Assembly: GCA_964030475.1 (NCBI GenBank)
Contig: CAXIPT010000001.1
Location: 26,564,071-26,628,070 of the forward strand
Direction of reading: 5' to 3'
Length of the DNA stretch: 64,000 bases
DNA from: Tethya wilhelma
Lineage: Eukaryota > Porifera > Demospongiae > Tethyida > Tethyidae
This document shows positions 1-10,980 of this stretch, one piece after another. Position 1 is the stretch's first letter. Every line of letters starts with the position of its first letter. The notes under the pieces were generated by a model that was not told the origin of the DNA, did no database searches, and saw only the letters and a list, made by a program, of their open reading frames with translations. Both the position numbers and the translations under genes were made by a program.

Positions 1-81
<81 letters not shown>

Positions 82-92
82 ATGTGTGTGTG
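1..92. repeat. (TG)n microsatellite
   Basis: About 40 uninterrupted TG units at the window edge, followed by a few imperfect units. The open frames across it are low-complexity Cys-Val strings and are not genes. Confidence 0.98.
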
Positions 93-210
93 TTTGTGAA
101 CCTCTCACACAGACATATACATACACCAAAGTTCAGCTTAGGTGCTTATTAAGAGTATTTCATGATCATGTGCCTTTTTATGGTCTTTGTGAATCCACAT
201 GACATTGTAT

Positions 211-690
211 CAGAGGAGGTATGAAAGCATCAATTTCCACCTGATTATCAGTGAAATTCACGTGATTTAATTGCATTCCATTGCGCACATAATATGACTT
301 TAGCGACTAGATATTACAAGCTTTTTGAACATCTTTGCAGAGATCTGAGCTTTTCCAGCTTCTGTATAGGCCAGAAAATCAGTTTAGCTGCCACTTAAGC
401 GCTTCAGCAAGTCTGCATCCCTAGCTCTGACCAAAAATTTCATCTCCATTTGCCACAAACAGAGTTGCTTGAAGAGGGGGGGGGGGGCCCACTATTCTTT
501 CCTGAACTTTTCTTGATCGTTTAGTATCGAATTTGCATGCCCAGGGAAGTCGGAGGCAATCCTGAAAACCAGAGAGCCTAAGCTAAAGTACTATACTTGC
601 ATACTGGACACTATGGCTCAACACTATGACAACACTCAAAGCTAAGTCAGCAAAATAGATGGATTATGTGACCCTTTCATACCTCCTCTG
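211..690. mobile_element. Non-autonomous inverted-repeat element (MITE) with 9-bp target duplication
   Basis: The left end reads CAGAGGAGGTATGAAAG (211-227) and the exact reverse complement closes the element at 674-690. The flanks are acattgtat (202-210) and acattgtac (691-699), a 9-bp target-site duplication with one mismatch, which suggests a Mutator- or hAT-type transposase. There is no coding capacity. A run of 11 or more G lies inside near 477. Related CAGAGGAGG termini occur at 45040 and 60794. Confidence 0.8.
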
Positions 691-699
691 ACATTGTAC

Positions 700-2106
700 T
701 ACTGATGTACATAATTTTTGTGAAAAACATTCATAAACAGGATTAAAGGCAAGCTGTTTGAAAACTATTGTGCCACGAAAGTGCAGTGTCATCTGGCCAT
801 CATGCATATTATGGGAAACTTTCCACACTATACATACCAAGTTTGTACATAGACTAAGTGTGGGCAAGCTTGTAGATCTTCAGGACAGCTGCTCAGACTT
901 CAATAAGTACATCATGTGGTTGTGACCTTTATACTTTCGTGATTGTGTAACCATGCATTGAAACGTAAACACAGTAATGTAAACAACTCTGCCAGTTGTT
1001 CTAGTCTCAACTGTACCATTTATAGTAATCCACAGTGTTTACTAACTTTATGTATATACAATTATTTTGGTGAAGATTTGATGAGCATAATTATATGCAA
1101 TACCTTTTTTACCGTATTACTGAATCAATATCATCAACTCAAGGAAGTATATATTATGTGACTTAATGCACAAACATGTTCTGTATGGTGTCTTTGTACG
1201 TGTTCTAAATTCATCTGTTCATGACTTGTACTGGTATAATATTTATTATAATTGTGTCAAAAATTAACATGTATAGATCGATTCAGTGAGTGGGCATTGG
1301 TGGTAGTAAAAAATCAGCACCTGTTGTCAGTGCAATAAATGACAAAAAGTGTGCAATAAATATAATATAGCCTACTGCATGTATTGCACTTGTCCAATAT
1401 ACTTGGCAGCTATAGTCAGCTATGGCATTCAATGAAAAAACTATACAACAACTATGCTTTTCTGATTGAAAATCAATGACATATATACATACAAGAATTA
1501 TCCTGCTTTTATATTTAGCAATGTGTGTTTAATTATTGTGATGAACTTGTATGGGACAATGACAGTCTCAATTTTGTACTTCAATTAACCAGCTAGTTTA
1601 GTTAACTAACTAGAATTAGGTGTTTTGGGGCATTTTTGATTTAGCTCATCTAGTCGCTATTTTATGATTTATAGTTTAGTTAGTTATAAAAAAACTAAAA
1701 TTAATAAAAAGACTTTAGTTTTACCGCTATTGTTAACCAAAACAGCATGCAATAATAATAATTATTTATTAATTTTGCAAGTATATTATAGTTCAGATGC
1801 AACACACAACAATTGCAACACTTTTATTAGTAATCAAAAGACATTAGCATAAACAAATTAATAGTAAGCAATGTTGAATAAATTGACAAACATGCATGCA
1901 ACTAGCACAGCTTAAATTCTGATAATGTTCATAATATAACATGCTGTGATGATGACAACTTATTGTGCAAGAAAATAATACGTAACAATAAGAGCAGCAG
2001 CAGATGATGATAAAGTTACAACAACTAAACAAACTTATATATGCACTATGTGTGACCTGGTGATTTTCTTATAATTACATGAAGAGAACCAAATTACTTA
2101 TAATTC
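700..2106. other. Gene-free AT-rich spacer
   Basis: No supported gene. The short open frames have no recognisable features. The stretch holds the dispersed repeat at 1590-1725 and is otherwise unremarkable AT-rich DNA downstream of the minus-strand gene that ends at 2107. Confidence 0.6.
1590..1725. repeat. Dispersed TTAGTTTAGTTAACTAA-type repeat, copy 1
   Basis: A block with TAGTTTAGTTAACTAA, then GTGTTTTGGGGCATTTTTG, then ATTTAG and TTAGTTAGTTA. The same order of motifs recurs in the same orientation at about 63440-63605. Both copies are diverged, with no clear ends or target duplication, so the class is unknown. Confidence 0.6.
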
Positions 2107-4038
2107 TCAGTATGCAGTGTTTACAGTAGATTCTAGATCTTCCGACTCAAAACTCCTCAGATTGTGAAAGTCACTGAGGTTTCTGTCGTGGTATTGGTGT
2201 GGGTTACAGATCCTGTCAGGAAGAGATTCCTCCATATCCTGGTCACTTTCTAATCCATTCCACTCATTACCATGTCTCCAAGCTTTGAACTTTGAAATGA
2301 AGGTTTTGCCACACTTCCTGTTGACAACAATCCAGTAGATAATGACACCTGGTATGTATAGGACAGGAATACCTCCAGCTATACTATAACCAATAATGTA
2401 TGGTGTATAGAACTCTGCTGCCTTGATACTCGCTACATCCATACCAGAGGCTGTGGTATAGAATATTGCTAGCAAAAGGAAAAAAACAATGTTCAGTTTG
2501 TTGTAGTATGCCACTTCTGATTTGAATGGTTGGACAATAGCAATTAACATTGTTAGTAATAGAATGAACACTACCGCCCATTGGAAGTATATTGAATTGA
2601 GAGTAACTGAGTATATCGCTATGCCAACTACTCTCCAAGAAATGAGAATGGTAGCAATCCATCGACAGTCACGAGTTCCAGGTTCAGTTCCATCTTTATA
2701 GCAACCAAGAAAAGCATCGACAAATGTACGAAGAACATTGCTCAATCGAACTGGACAACAATTAAGAAACTTCTGAAAGAATTTAAAAGGATAGAGAACT
2801 AGTATTGTCATTGGTAAAGCAATGAAGATCAGTAGAACTAGGATAGCAAGGATACCGAATGGCAAATGTTCACTTCCAAAGTACTCAATGCTTCCATCAA
2901 AGTACAGCACAAGAGCTGTGTCATTAGAGTTGAGTGTGTAGAGTCTGGCTGGTGTCAGAATATCAGATGACACACTTAAAAATTTCGTAAAAGATAGTAA
3001 CAAGAAAGTAGCATAGGCATCAATGACTGAAGTACGACTGTCCCAATTTCTACGAAAGAAGAGTAGGAGAAAACGAAATGGTTTCCACAAGAAGACCACA
3101 ACTCTGAAGTTCCTATCATGTAACTCAATGAGACCATATGAGATGATCATTAGAAAGAGAGGATAGACTGCTATCAGATAGTCAAGAGCCAGTGTCTGCA
3201 GTGTGGTTGTATTGAGACAAATGTTTGGTAGTAATATTCGGAAGAAATCAAAGTTCCATATGCTGTACCAGTTTAAAGCAATTTTAATTGCTCTAGACAC
3301 TCCTGTGTTACTATTTGTCGTGTTTAAGGCAAAGCGAATAAACTGTGGTGCTGAAATTGCTTGACAGAATGTCACATATGCATAAAGATGTGATGATGTG
3401 ACACTTACTTTCATGAAGAGAAGTAGAAAACAGAATAATGTCAGAAGCATAAATGCTGCTAAAATGTATTTCCACCAATTCTTGTGACCGTCTGGGCAAT
3501 GAACACAGCTTAGGTTGTATGAGTATGCCAGAGGGTACGTGTCAGGCTTGCACTTTCCACACAGAGGACCAGTTCTATTAAGATGGTGATGATTGCACAT
3601 AATGTTATTAAGTTGAGTGACATTTGTCTTTAGTGTGTGATAGACTGGATCTATTCTCTGCGATCCTCCTTTGATGTTTCCACAGTTATAAAAGCAAGCT
3701 CCAGCTACAGTTGCATTCCTTTTCTCATCAAATGTCACACAGTAGCAATCTAGTACTGCAGATGTTTGCAGTGTTTGGTTGCATCGTATAATATGATGAT
3801 GTAATTTGCCACACTTGCATTCTGAGCTCTCTTTGTCCCAGTAGAACCACGGAGGACACAACCAATCATTGTGGCATGATGGCTGAATCGTATAGTTTTT
3901 TCCAGTTTGCTGTCCCCTGAAGTTAGTTCCTGTCATGTTTACTACCCCTTGCTGCTGTTTCTCATTGAGACCACCAAGGCCGACCTCATAACTGAGGTGG
4001 ATATTCCAAACTATTAGCAATATGATCAACACTTTCAT
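2107..4038 (-). CDS. Multipass membrane protein with Cys-rich ectodomain
   Basis: A single-exon open frame of 643 residues. Residues 1-18 form a hydrophobic signal peptide. Residues about 50-185 are Cys-rich and carry many N-glycosylation sequons (NMTG, NYT, NQT, NRTG). They end in a compact Cys module (HLNRTGPLCGKC, then YNLSCVHCPDG) just before the first membrane helix near 190-212. About seven to nine hydrophobic segments follow, and a charged, acidic cytoplasmic tail occupies about 580-643. From memory, intronless proteins with this RTGPLCGKC module and multipass core are numerous in sponge genomes. I do not know a characterised member and name no ligand or transport activity. The start is the first Met before a good signal peptide, and no frame damage is visible. 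Confidence 0.85.
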   Translation of the reverse strand: MKVLIILLIVWNIHLSYEVGLGGLNEKQQQGVVNMTGTNFRGQQTGKNYTIQPSCHNDWLCPPWFYWDKESSECKCGKLHHHIIRCNQTLQTSAVLDCYCVTFDEKRNATVAGACFYNCGNIKGGSQRIDPVYHTLKTNVTQLNNIMCNHHHLNRTGPLCGKCKPDTYPLAYSYNLSCVHCPDGHKNWWKYILAAFMLLTLFCFLLLFMKVSVTSSHLYAYVTFCQAISAPQFIRFALNTTNSNTGVSRAIKIALNWYSIWNFDFFRILLPNICLNTTTLQTLALDYLIAVYPLFLMIISYGLIELHDRNFRVVVFLWKPFRFLLLFFRRNWDSRTSVIDAYATFLLLSFTKFLSVSSDILTPARLYTLNSNDTALVLYFDGSIEYFGSEHLPFGILAILVLLIFIALPMTILVLYPFKFFQKFLNCCPVRLSNVLRTFVDAFLGCYKDGTEPGTRDCRWIATILISWRVVGIAIYSVTLNSIYFQWAVVFILLLTMLIAIVQPFKSEVAYYNKLNIVFFLLLAIFYTTASGMDVASIKAAEFYTPYIIGYSIAGGIPVLYIPGVIIYWIVVNRKCGKTFISKFKAWRHGNEWNGLESDQDMEESLPDRICNPHQYHDRNLSDFHNLRSFESEDLESTVNTAY

Positions 4039-4836
4039 CTTCTACCCTAGTACGTAATGCACTAACAAAAGTGTTTGCAGTAGTCTATATATAATCATGT
4101 TTTTGTTAGACTTCTACTTTACTCAGTAAACCAAACTGAAAGTTCAAAATGCAGGTGCATGGGATGTGGGTATGAGTGGGTGTTGTGCACTTTATAGTAC
4201 ACTAAGATAAAAGCATTGAAGGTACACACTATAGTATACTGCTGAACTCTTATGCACTCATTGACAAATTGGCATGTAAGTTAGTATATACTCTTCAGAT
4301 CTGAGATTAGAACAACAGAGCCATGCATTCTTATGGTTCAGTGTACATTTTTAGAAGGCGGTTTCCCAAACCAATACCTAGCCCAATTGGAGGATCCTCA
4401 GCTAGGATTTAACGTAAGACAAAGTAAACCCAAAACCGTTGAGGAGGCAGTCACAACCACCCTGGAGATGGATTGAGTCCTACTTACAAGCAGCCAGAGG
4501 AAAGGCCTCAATACAGATTAGTGAGTGAGGAGGAGAAACCGTCGCCAGTTGCTGCCATCAGCACGAGGAAGCAGGATGACCCCCTGCAACAGATTCTACG
4601 GAGAATGGAGAATCTTGAAGTTGGACTCTAAACTGTTCAACAACAACAACCCCGACAACGCAACAGTGGTGGCAGACGTAAGCTCAAGGAAGTAATGAAA
4701 TTGCCAAGGTGAGGGGCATTTTCGTGCTAATTGTCCCTCAGCTCCCAGGAAACTAATGAAGCAACAGGGAAACATGAAGCCCTCGGAGCCCTGAGCCAGG
4801 TTAAGATGATAGATGATGATGATGGGATAAGACTGG

Positions 4837-5511
4837 TTGCAAGATGCCACTGACGAGTTCAGAAGGGTGCAAGTTAGTTGGAGTACAAGGTATATACCCT
4901 TGCAACTGTATGGTTGTACGCAGGTGCAGCTACAGCTGAAGGATCCAATTTTTTTGACGCAAGTGGTCGGGACAGATACACTGACAGCAGGCGTTGACAT
5001 CATCCTTGGCCGTGACTTCCTGAGGGACCACCAGTGCACGATTGAGATGGGAGATACTCAGGATACCCTGCACCTCAAGGACCACAACATTTCCATCATC
5101 TTGGACGATCAGAAATCTTTCCTCCAATGCTAAGGTACTTGTTGTCCATGATGAAACGTTGCACATTCCACCCTTATAGTGAAATGGAGATCATGGGCCG
5201 AGTGCATGCCACCCTCTGCACAGAATCACACTTGGATAGTTGAAGCTGACAAGTAACAATGCAATGCTGTGATGATTGCTAGAGCAGTCGTGACTCCAAC
5301 TGGAACGAGCATTCCTCTACAAGTACTCAACAATAGGAGTGACCCTGTCTCTGTCTCCAAGGGAACCACCATAGCAGAGATGGAATTGCTGAAAGAGGAG
5401 GAGATGCCACCAGAGATAGTTGCTGCTGCTGCTGCACCAGATGCTGAAGTGTCAGAAGAACAATGCCTTCAACTGTGGGAGATGGTGAACCAGAGGCAAT
5501 GCAGGAGGTAA
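4837..5511 (+). pseudogene. Protease-like and pre-polymerase fragment of the LTR element
   Basis: Two frames. The first (4837-5133) includes IILGRDFLRDHQC, the conserved C-terminal part of retroelement aspartic proteases. The catalytic DTG/DSG segment is not evident in frame. The second (5269-5511) has a segment like VSKGTTIAEME, seen before the polymerase in Ty3-type polyproteins, and an Ala/Glu-rich stretch. The frames are broken relative to each other. Confidence 0.7.
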
Positions 5512-5530
5512 ATGCTGGACCTTACGTAAA

Positions 5531-6722
5531 TTGAAGGAGCGTTTCTACTGGCCCGGTATGCAACGAGATGTCCACAACTGGCTACTCACTTGTGAAGTCT
5601 GCCAGACTCAGAAGACAGCGCCAAGAAGAAACCATGCTCCACTTCAAACAATCACGGCTGGATGCCCAATGCAAGTTGTTGCAGTGGACATACTTGGACC
5701 ACTCCCTGAATCAAAGCTGGCAACTCGTATATACTGGTTGCAGGAGATTACTTTTAATGAAATGGACAGAAGCCTATGCCATTCCCAACCACGAAGCCGT
5801 GACTTTGCTAAGAAGCTCGTAGACGAATTATTTTGTCACTTTTCACCACCTGCATGAACAGCTACACTCAGATCAAAACAAGCAATTTGAATCTGAACTA
5901 CTTCGTGAAACTTGTCGGTTGCTCAACATTCACAAAAGTAGAACTTCACCGTATCACCCACAGTGTGATGGACAAGTTGAATGATTCAACCGGACACTTT
6001 TAGATACACTCACCACAACAGTTCAAGAGAATGTGTTTGATTGGGTAGCCCAACTACGCAAGGTATGCATGGCATACAATACGGTATTATCAGTGTCCAT
6101 GCTTCAACTGGATACACCCCATTCTACCTGATGTTTGGTCGTCAAGCAAAGCTACCGTTTGATCTCATGTATGGCTCACCACAAAACGGAACTCGAAGCA
6201 CACCTGTGATGGAGTATGCAGCTAAGCTGAAGAGGAGTCTTCAAGATACATATGATCTTGCCAGGGAGCATCTAGGAGCTAGTCATGAGAGACGTAAGGA
6301 ATACTACGACAAATTTGTCCATGGACGACCACTTCAAACTGATGATCTTGCATTGCATGTTTGATTGCACTCAGCCGTCATTCCTACTGGACAAAACCGC
6401 AAATTACACCACCCTAGCTTGGACAGGCCCATACAAAGTTATTGAACAAGTGACTGAAAGTGACTATCATATCAAAGGACTTCGTGGCAACCGTCGTGTA
6501 CTGATTGTACATTTCGATCATCTTAAGTTATGTGCACCAGGTACATGTTTTATCACCTCTTTCGAAGATCCACAAGCTATACAACACCAACCATCTCAGA
6601 TGCGTTTAGAACCCGATGCCTTTGGTGAAGACATGACTTTACTGAACCAAGAGGATGATGCTGTTTCTCAGCCTATTGCTCCACCTGCATGGTCCGCAAC
6701 CTTCTCGTTATCCTCAACGTGA
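5531..6722 (+). pseudogene. Integrase fragment of the LTR element
   Basis: 5531-5857 carries the zinc-binding part (FYWPGMQRDV, then CEVCQTQK) and the first catalytic Asp in VDILGPLP. The core continues in other frames through about 5860-6060 with a recognisable SDQNKQFE motif and a stop just after DGQVE. 6041-6364 gives the end of the core (STGYTPFYLMFGR). 6366-6722 gives the C-terminal domain (GPYKVIEQV, then VLIVHFDHLK). At least three frame changes and one stop make it non-functional. Confidence 0.8.
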
Positions 6723-6800
6723 CCGTTGCCCACCAGTTCATCTATACACCCTATGGTCACACACTGAATTCGGGACGAATTCTCAGAAGGAGGGTGGCAA

Positions 6801-7054
6801 TGTAATGCTGATGTAAGACCTTACTAACTGTACTAATGACTTTGAATAGGCTTTGCATGATGTTAATACTGAATACACTTTGATGTTTAATACATGTTAG
6901 GTTTATCCTTATTTGTACGTTTTAGCCTGACTTGTAACAATTTATGGATATTTCTTGTGCATATGTGTCTGTTAACACCTCTTGAGTTCTGTATAGGCTA
7001 GAGGATATGATATACTTTGTACTAGGGATATTATAGGCTTTTCATTATTACTAT
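6801..7054 (+). repeat. Possible 3' LTR remnant
   Basis: Begins TGTAATGCTG directly after a purine-rich tract that follows the integrase remnant, as expected for the 3' LTR. A matching 5' copy was not found and the 3' limit is uncertain. It probably ends before the hairpin-ended repeat at 7055. Confidence 0.4.
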
Positions 7055-7450
7055 ATCATACGTACGGTAGTACGTATAGTAGGAATGGGCCGGATGTCCC
7101 ATAGGCACAATACAAAATGTTTATGATCATAAAAATCTAACAAAACAAAATTGAGTCTTCAAACTTGCTCACAGTCTCTCACTGACAGATTAACAATTGT
7201 ATGCAAGGCCTAAAACTCACAGAAACTTTCGTCAGCACTCGTAGAGAGAGCTAGTGGGAAGCCACAATAGTGCCATTTTTGTTCTGCTAACGTACGTACT
7301 TACGTACTTACGTACTTTCTAACTGACTTACTTGAAAAGCATTTCCAGAGAACCAGAAAGTGTTGAGCCAACTTTGACAGCACAAAGTAACTCCTTTTTA
7401 TAGGTACTGCATTCCTTGATACTCGTTTTCATCACAAATAAGCCTAAACA
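7055..7450 (-). repeat. Hairpin-ended dispersed repeat, left inverted copy
   Basis: Read on the minus strand, this matches 30318-30710 on the plus strand. Shared blocks are GAGTATCAAGGAAT, TTTTCAAGTAAGTCAGTTAG, an acgt-rich tract, ATTTTGTATTGT and CCCATTCCTACTATACG. The outer end is ATACGTACGGTAGTACGTAT (7057-7076), an 8-bp perfect stem with a 4-nt loop. Similarity stops abruptly just past this hairpin in both copies, so it marks a real element end. Confidence 0.75.
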
Positions 7451-7534
7451 AAAACTAGAAAGCTTTGAAACTTAGAGTATAAATTCATGTACTTCAATGT
7501 AGCCATCTTCTTGTAGATAGAGTTCAAAGGTCAT

Positions 7535-7560
7535 CCACGTGGCATTAAACGCGCATGCGC
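7535..7560. promoter_or_regulatory. CCACGTGG plus GCGCATGCGC composite motif
   Basis: CCACGTGG at 7535-7542 is followed by GCGCATGCGC at 7551-7560. The first is a palindromic E-box and the second matches the animal NRF-1 palindrome. The same pair with similar spacing recurs at 15232-15254 and 30164-30190. Its binding role is inferred from motif identity only. Confidence 0.5.
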
Positions 7561-7639
7561 ATAAGCTGCTCTAGCAGCCAATGTAGCTGCTTCTCAGATA
7601 ACTCAAGCTTTTTATAGGGACTAACCAGTCTCTGATAGT

Positions 7640-7760
7640 CTCTTCACTGTAGTGTTGAAAAAAGTGAATGAACAAGTAGAAAAATTTCAAAAAAATAAGC
7701 AGTGTAGGAATGGGCAGTGCATTAAAAAGTATTGGAACAAGGAATGGTCCCAATTTCGGC
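7640..7760 (-). repeat. Dispersed GCACTGCCCATTCC repeat, inverted copy
   Basis: Read on the minus strand it matches two tandem copies at about 10424-10690 (shared GCACTGCCCATTCCTACACT, AAATTTTT and GTAGTCATGTG). Twenty-six bases (7673-7698) are an exact inverted match to 9968-9993, which lies directly after the N at 9967. An open frame runs through the repeat and is not kinesin coding sequence. Confidence 0.8.
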
Positions 7761-7791
7761 ACATGACTACTTCATTTTTGTGCCCAAGTCN

Positions 7792-8140
7792 GAGTGGTAG
7801 TCCACTTCGAACGCCTTCATCCAGTAGAGGCATGCATATACCTTATCGTAACTGTATGCTGACAATGGTGCTCAAAGACAGTTTAGGTAAGTGTAGGAAA
7901 CATTGATACCCACACTTTTTTTTATGATTGCTAAGTTATCCTAACGTGTGTGTGTGTGTCCATGTGTGTGCGTGCATATGTGTTTTTACACATATGTGTG
8001 TGATGATATCTCATGCAGGCGGTAACTGTCTGACAGCTATGATTGCTACTATATCAGCTGAAGAGAGGAATGTACATGAGACAATATCCACTTGTAGATT
8101 TTCACAGAGGGTTGCTTGTATTTCAAACAAAGCGAGGTAT

Positions 8141-8208
<68 letters not shown>

Positions 8209-10774
8209 TGTGTCTGTGTCTGAAACATTATCATTTATCATTTGAACAGACGTAATGAAGAACTTGATGACAAGATTGTTATCAAACGACTCAAACAGAG
8301 AATCTTTGAACTCGAACACGAGGTAGAGAAGCTGAGAGATGAGAATCAAGTAAGTTATTCATCAAACAAAGGGTCGGGAGTGGGTGGCAACAGCGTACAG
8401 ATTAAGGCCTGAAAACAGGAAAAACAACCATGTCCTCAGTACAATAGTCAAAGGAGTAGAGTTTATAATTACACTCTGCGCTATTGCTGGTTTATTACAT
8501 TGATGCTCTTTACCATACCATAATCTTACCCATACAAATGTTGGTAAAGATTGTCAAGATCAGTTATCAAGTTTAGCAAGGCTTTGGAATTAAAGCTAGT
8601 CTCAATTGAACAACATAATTATTTGGATGATGTGTCTCCCAACCCTGGAACAATGGTGCTAGGCTATATATCACTGAGAACAAGTGGAGTTATTGTTATA
8701 GATGTCTTGTTATTTATGTTATAGATGTCTTGTATGGATCTGACATCAGAGGAGACAAAGTGCCTGACAGAAGAAGACAGAAAGTTGTGTCATCGAGTGT
8801 TGCATGAATTCTTTCACGGAACCATTGACAACCCAGTAACAGCAGGTGAGTACAAACTCAAGTACTTGTACAAGCACATGGGGAAAATTAAAAGGAAAAA
8901 AATGTTGAGTTCTAGCCAGGATTCGAATCCTAGGTATTTTGAATCATAGTCGAATGCTCTTATCACTGAGCTACTAGAGCTCATGGGTATTGGAGCAGAG
9001 AATAGTAGTATACAATCATTACTATTAATTTTTATAGACACTAGTCTACTTCTAAACCAGATTTATTTAATCATGAATGAAAACATGATAGTTTTGTATG
9101 TACACAATTAAGTATGAGTTAGTGGGTGATCTTGGCTAATATGGTAAGGAATTCATAACTTCAGTCCAAGTTGAGGAAATGGTACTATGGTTCTCTTTAT
9201 CTGTAATCAATGGATGTTAGAAAAACATTAATTTGAAGCAAAGCAGTATGTCTGGTGGTAATATAGTCAGAGTAGAAGTATTAATGGAGTCACATACCAT
9301 GCACATAAATGTATGCACTTATATAGCAAAATTATTGATTGTTGTATTTTACAGTGAGTGATTCTGTAATTGTTCTCTCAATCTAAGTTCATTCCAGACT
9401 CTTCCCTCACAAATGTTTTCTTCAAAAATAATTAATGTTTTGAAAAAATTATTCGCTAAGAAAGAGACTTGGAATGCATGAGGTTATAGAATTATTGTGT
9501 GTACAATCTCGGTCATGGCTGAATGCATTCTTCACTCATTTCACACAGGAGTAAACACACCTGCTAAATTCAACGAGTGTCTGGTGGTGCTCAAAAGCAT
9601 CGTCCTACATGCCCTTGGAATTGGAACAAACACTGTACCAAATAATAATAACAGTAGTAGTGGTAGTGCTAATACCATTGTGAGCTCGCCCCAAAGGAAT
9701 TCCAATCCTGTCGAGAATTTGTCAAATCAAGTCAAAGAAAAGATGTGTCTGGAGTCATCACCTGACCGAACAGGGTCCTCAGGAGCATCTGTTCAAGCAT
9801 CACCCAGAGGGGTGGCAGAGACTCTAAGAAGTCCAAGCTCAAACTCGCGTCTCAGCAGTGGATTTGGTAGTCTCCACGATGAAGAGTACAGTCTGTCTTA
9901 CGATAACACTAGCATCAGGAAACACATACCAGGAGAAGATCAACAACATTCAACCCATTCAAAACCGNTTATTTTTTTGAAATTTTTCTACTTGTATATG
10001 ATGTCGTATTCCTAGCATTTCCTGTCTTAGTTTCTTTGTTCTATTTGTTTGTTTTAATTAGTTCTTGCCTTTTATTATAAGTAGCTACATTTTTACTGTT
10101 AGACATGCTTCACTTTAATCGATCATCACTCTATAACAAAAAGGAATTTACTCGTCTGCTAACATCTCAGTGCACTACATTATGCCCAAGTCTTGCAATC
10201 CAACCTAGAAGAGTTTTGAGGGTTAACTAAAACAAATTACCTATAGGTTGCCTGCTTATCCCTCTTAGCTAGCCAACGTAATGATTGATGTTCACAATCT
10301 ATATGAATTCAAACCATTATAATAATTATTATGTCAATTTTTTAAGGCATGTTTAGCATTGTTGAACCATGTCAATATTTAATTATTTCATAATTATGAC
10401 AGGATGCATGAGGAATCAAAAATATGAAAATGAAGATGATGAATAATTATGTCTTGTTTCCTTACTTTTTCCAGCACTGCCCATTCCTACACTGCTTATA
10501 TATTTATGAAATTTTTACTACACTTGTTATTTGTATAACTTATACCATATGCATGCATGGTATTTTAATTTGTCAAGAACAAAAAATTAATGAAAATGAA
10601 GTAGTCATGTGGTGAAATTGAGACATGGCTTGTTTCAATACTTTTACACTGAGCACTGCCTATTCCCCACACTGTTATTTTTTTTTTACTACTATACATT
10701 TACCAGCTGTACTGGTGAATCATCAAGGAAGTATATGTAAAAATTAATGTAGGCTGAGTGGGGAAAGGGAAATT

Positions 10775-10816
<42 letters not shown>

Positions 10817-10980
10817 GGTCATGCACAATTGTTTCCTTGTTTGCTTACAGTACAGTCCCAGCCATGGTTCTAGTAATCTAGCAAGTTGACACTAGCAATG
10901 TTACACAGATGTTGAAGCAGCACATTCGTCAAGCAGAAAGTGTATTGGGAGAAAGGAACATACTCACACACACAGAGTGA
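7792..10980 (+). CDS. KIF6/KIF9-type kinesin, 3' part (5' motor exons missing)
   Basis: Exons read by splice phase: 7792-7886, 8019-8136, 8250-8349, 8725-8845, 9549-9966 and probably 10882-10980. The first three give the end of the kinesin motor: HIPYRNCMLTMVLKDSLGGN, MIATISAEERN and STCRFSQRVA, followed by a neck coiled coil (RLKQRIFELEHEVEKLRDEN). The wording of this block matches KIF6/KIF9 more than other kinesins. The fourth exon resembles the helical region after the neck. The fifth is Ser/Asn-rich and cut by the N at 9967. The last probable exon has MLKQHIRQAESVLGERN, like the conserved motif near the end of KIF6/9, and stops at 10978-10980. The P-loop and switch exons are absent: coding starts abruptly at the N at 7791, with a repeat before it. 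KIF9 and KIF6 act in motile cilia in other animals. Confidence 0.8.
8142..8204. repeat. (TC)n microsatellite in kinesin intron
   Basis: About 31 TC units beginning only a few bases after the splice donor of the exon that ends at 8136. Length variation here could affect splicing, but nothing in the sequence proves that. Confidence 0.97.
8907..8982 (-). pseudogene. Degenerate tRNA-like sequence (possible tRNA pseudogene or SINE head)
   Basis: On the minus strand 76 nt fold roughly as a tRNA. The acceptor arms are GAGCTCT and AGAACTC (six of seven pairs). The D-arm and A-box are TAGCTCAGTGATAAGAGCA. The anticodon loop is CTATGAT (anticodon ATG, His-type, with T33 and A37). The B-box-like segment is GGATTCGAATCC, one base longer than the consensus. 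The anticodon stem has a mismatch and the T-arm has an extra base, so it is probably not a working tRNA. It lies in a kinesin intron, antisense to the gene. Confidence 0.6.
9994..10881. repeat. Repeat-filled stretch with two GCACTGCCCATTCC copies and (CA)n
   Basis: Two tandem diverged copies of the repeat at 7640-7760 (core at 10475-10497 and 10652-10672), then a (CA)n tract at 10778-10814. It lies between the last solid kinesin exon, which is cut by the N at 9967, and the probable last exon. No gene of its own is seen. Confidence 0.7.

Larger units (their letters stand above)
4340..6830 (+). mobile_element. Decayed Ty3/gypsy-type LTR retroelement lacking reverse transcriptase
   Basis: On the plus strand, in order: a degenerate zinc-knuckle-like stretch near 4700-4735, an aspartic-protease-like region, a linker typical of the region before the polymerase, then directly an integrase zinc-binding domain, the integrase core and a C-terminal chromoviral-type end. 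The reverse transcriptase and RNase H region expected between about 5510 and 5530 is absent, so about 2 kb has been lost. Frames change several times and an in-frame stop sits near the third catalytic position of the integrase core. A purine-rich tract (AGAAGGAGGGTGGCA) near 6785-6799 marks the probable start of the 3' LTR. No 5' LTR was found. The copy is dead. Confidence 0.85.

Noticed and set aside
4596..5166. Minus-strand frames over the LTR element
   Set aside because: These are antisense shadows of the protease-like region.
7652..7790. 5' continuation of the kinesin frame
   Set aside because: This part belongs to a dispersed repeat also present at 10475 and 10652. The open frame is accidental and the real exon begins after the N.
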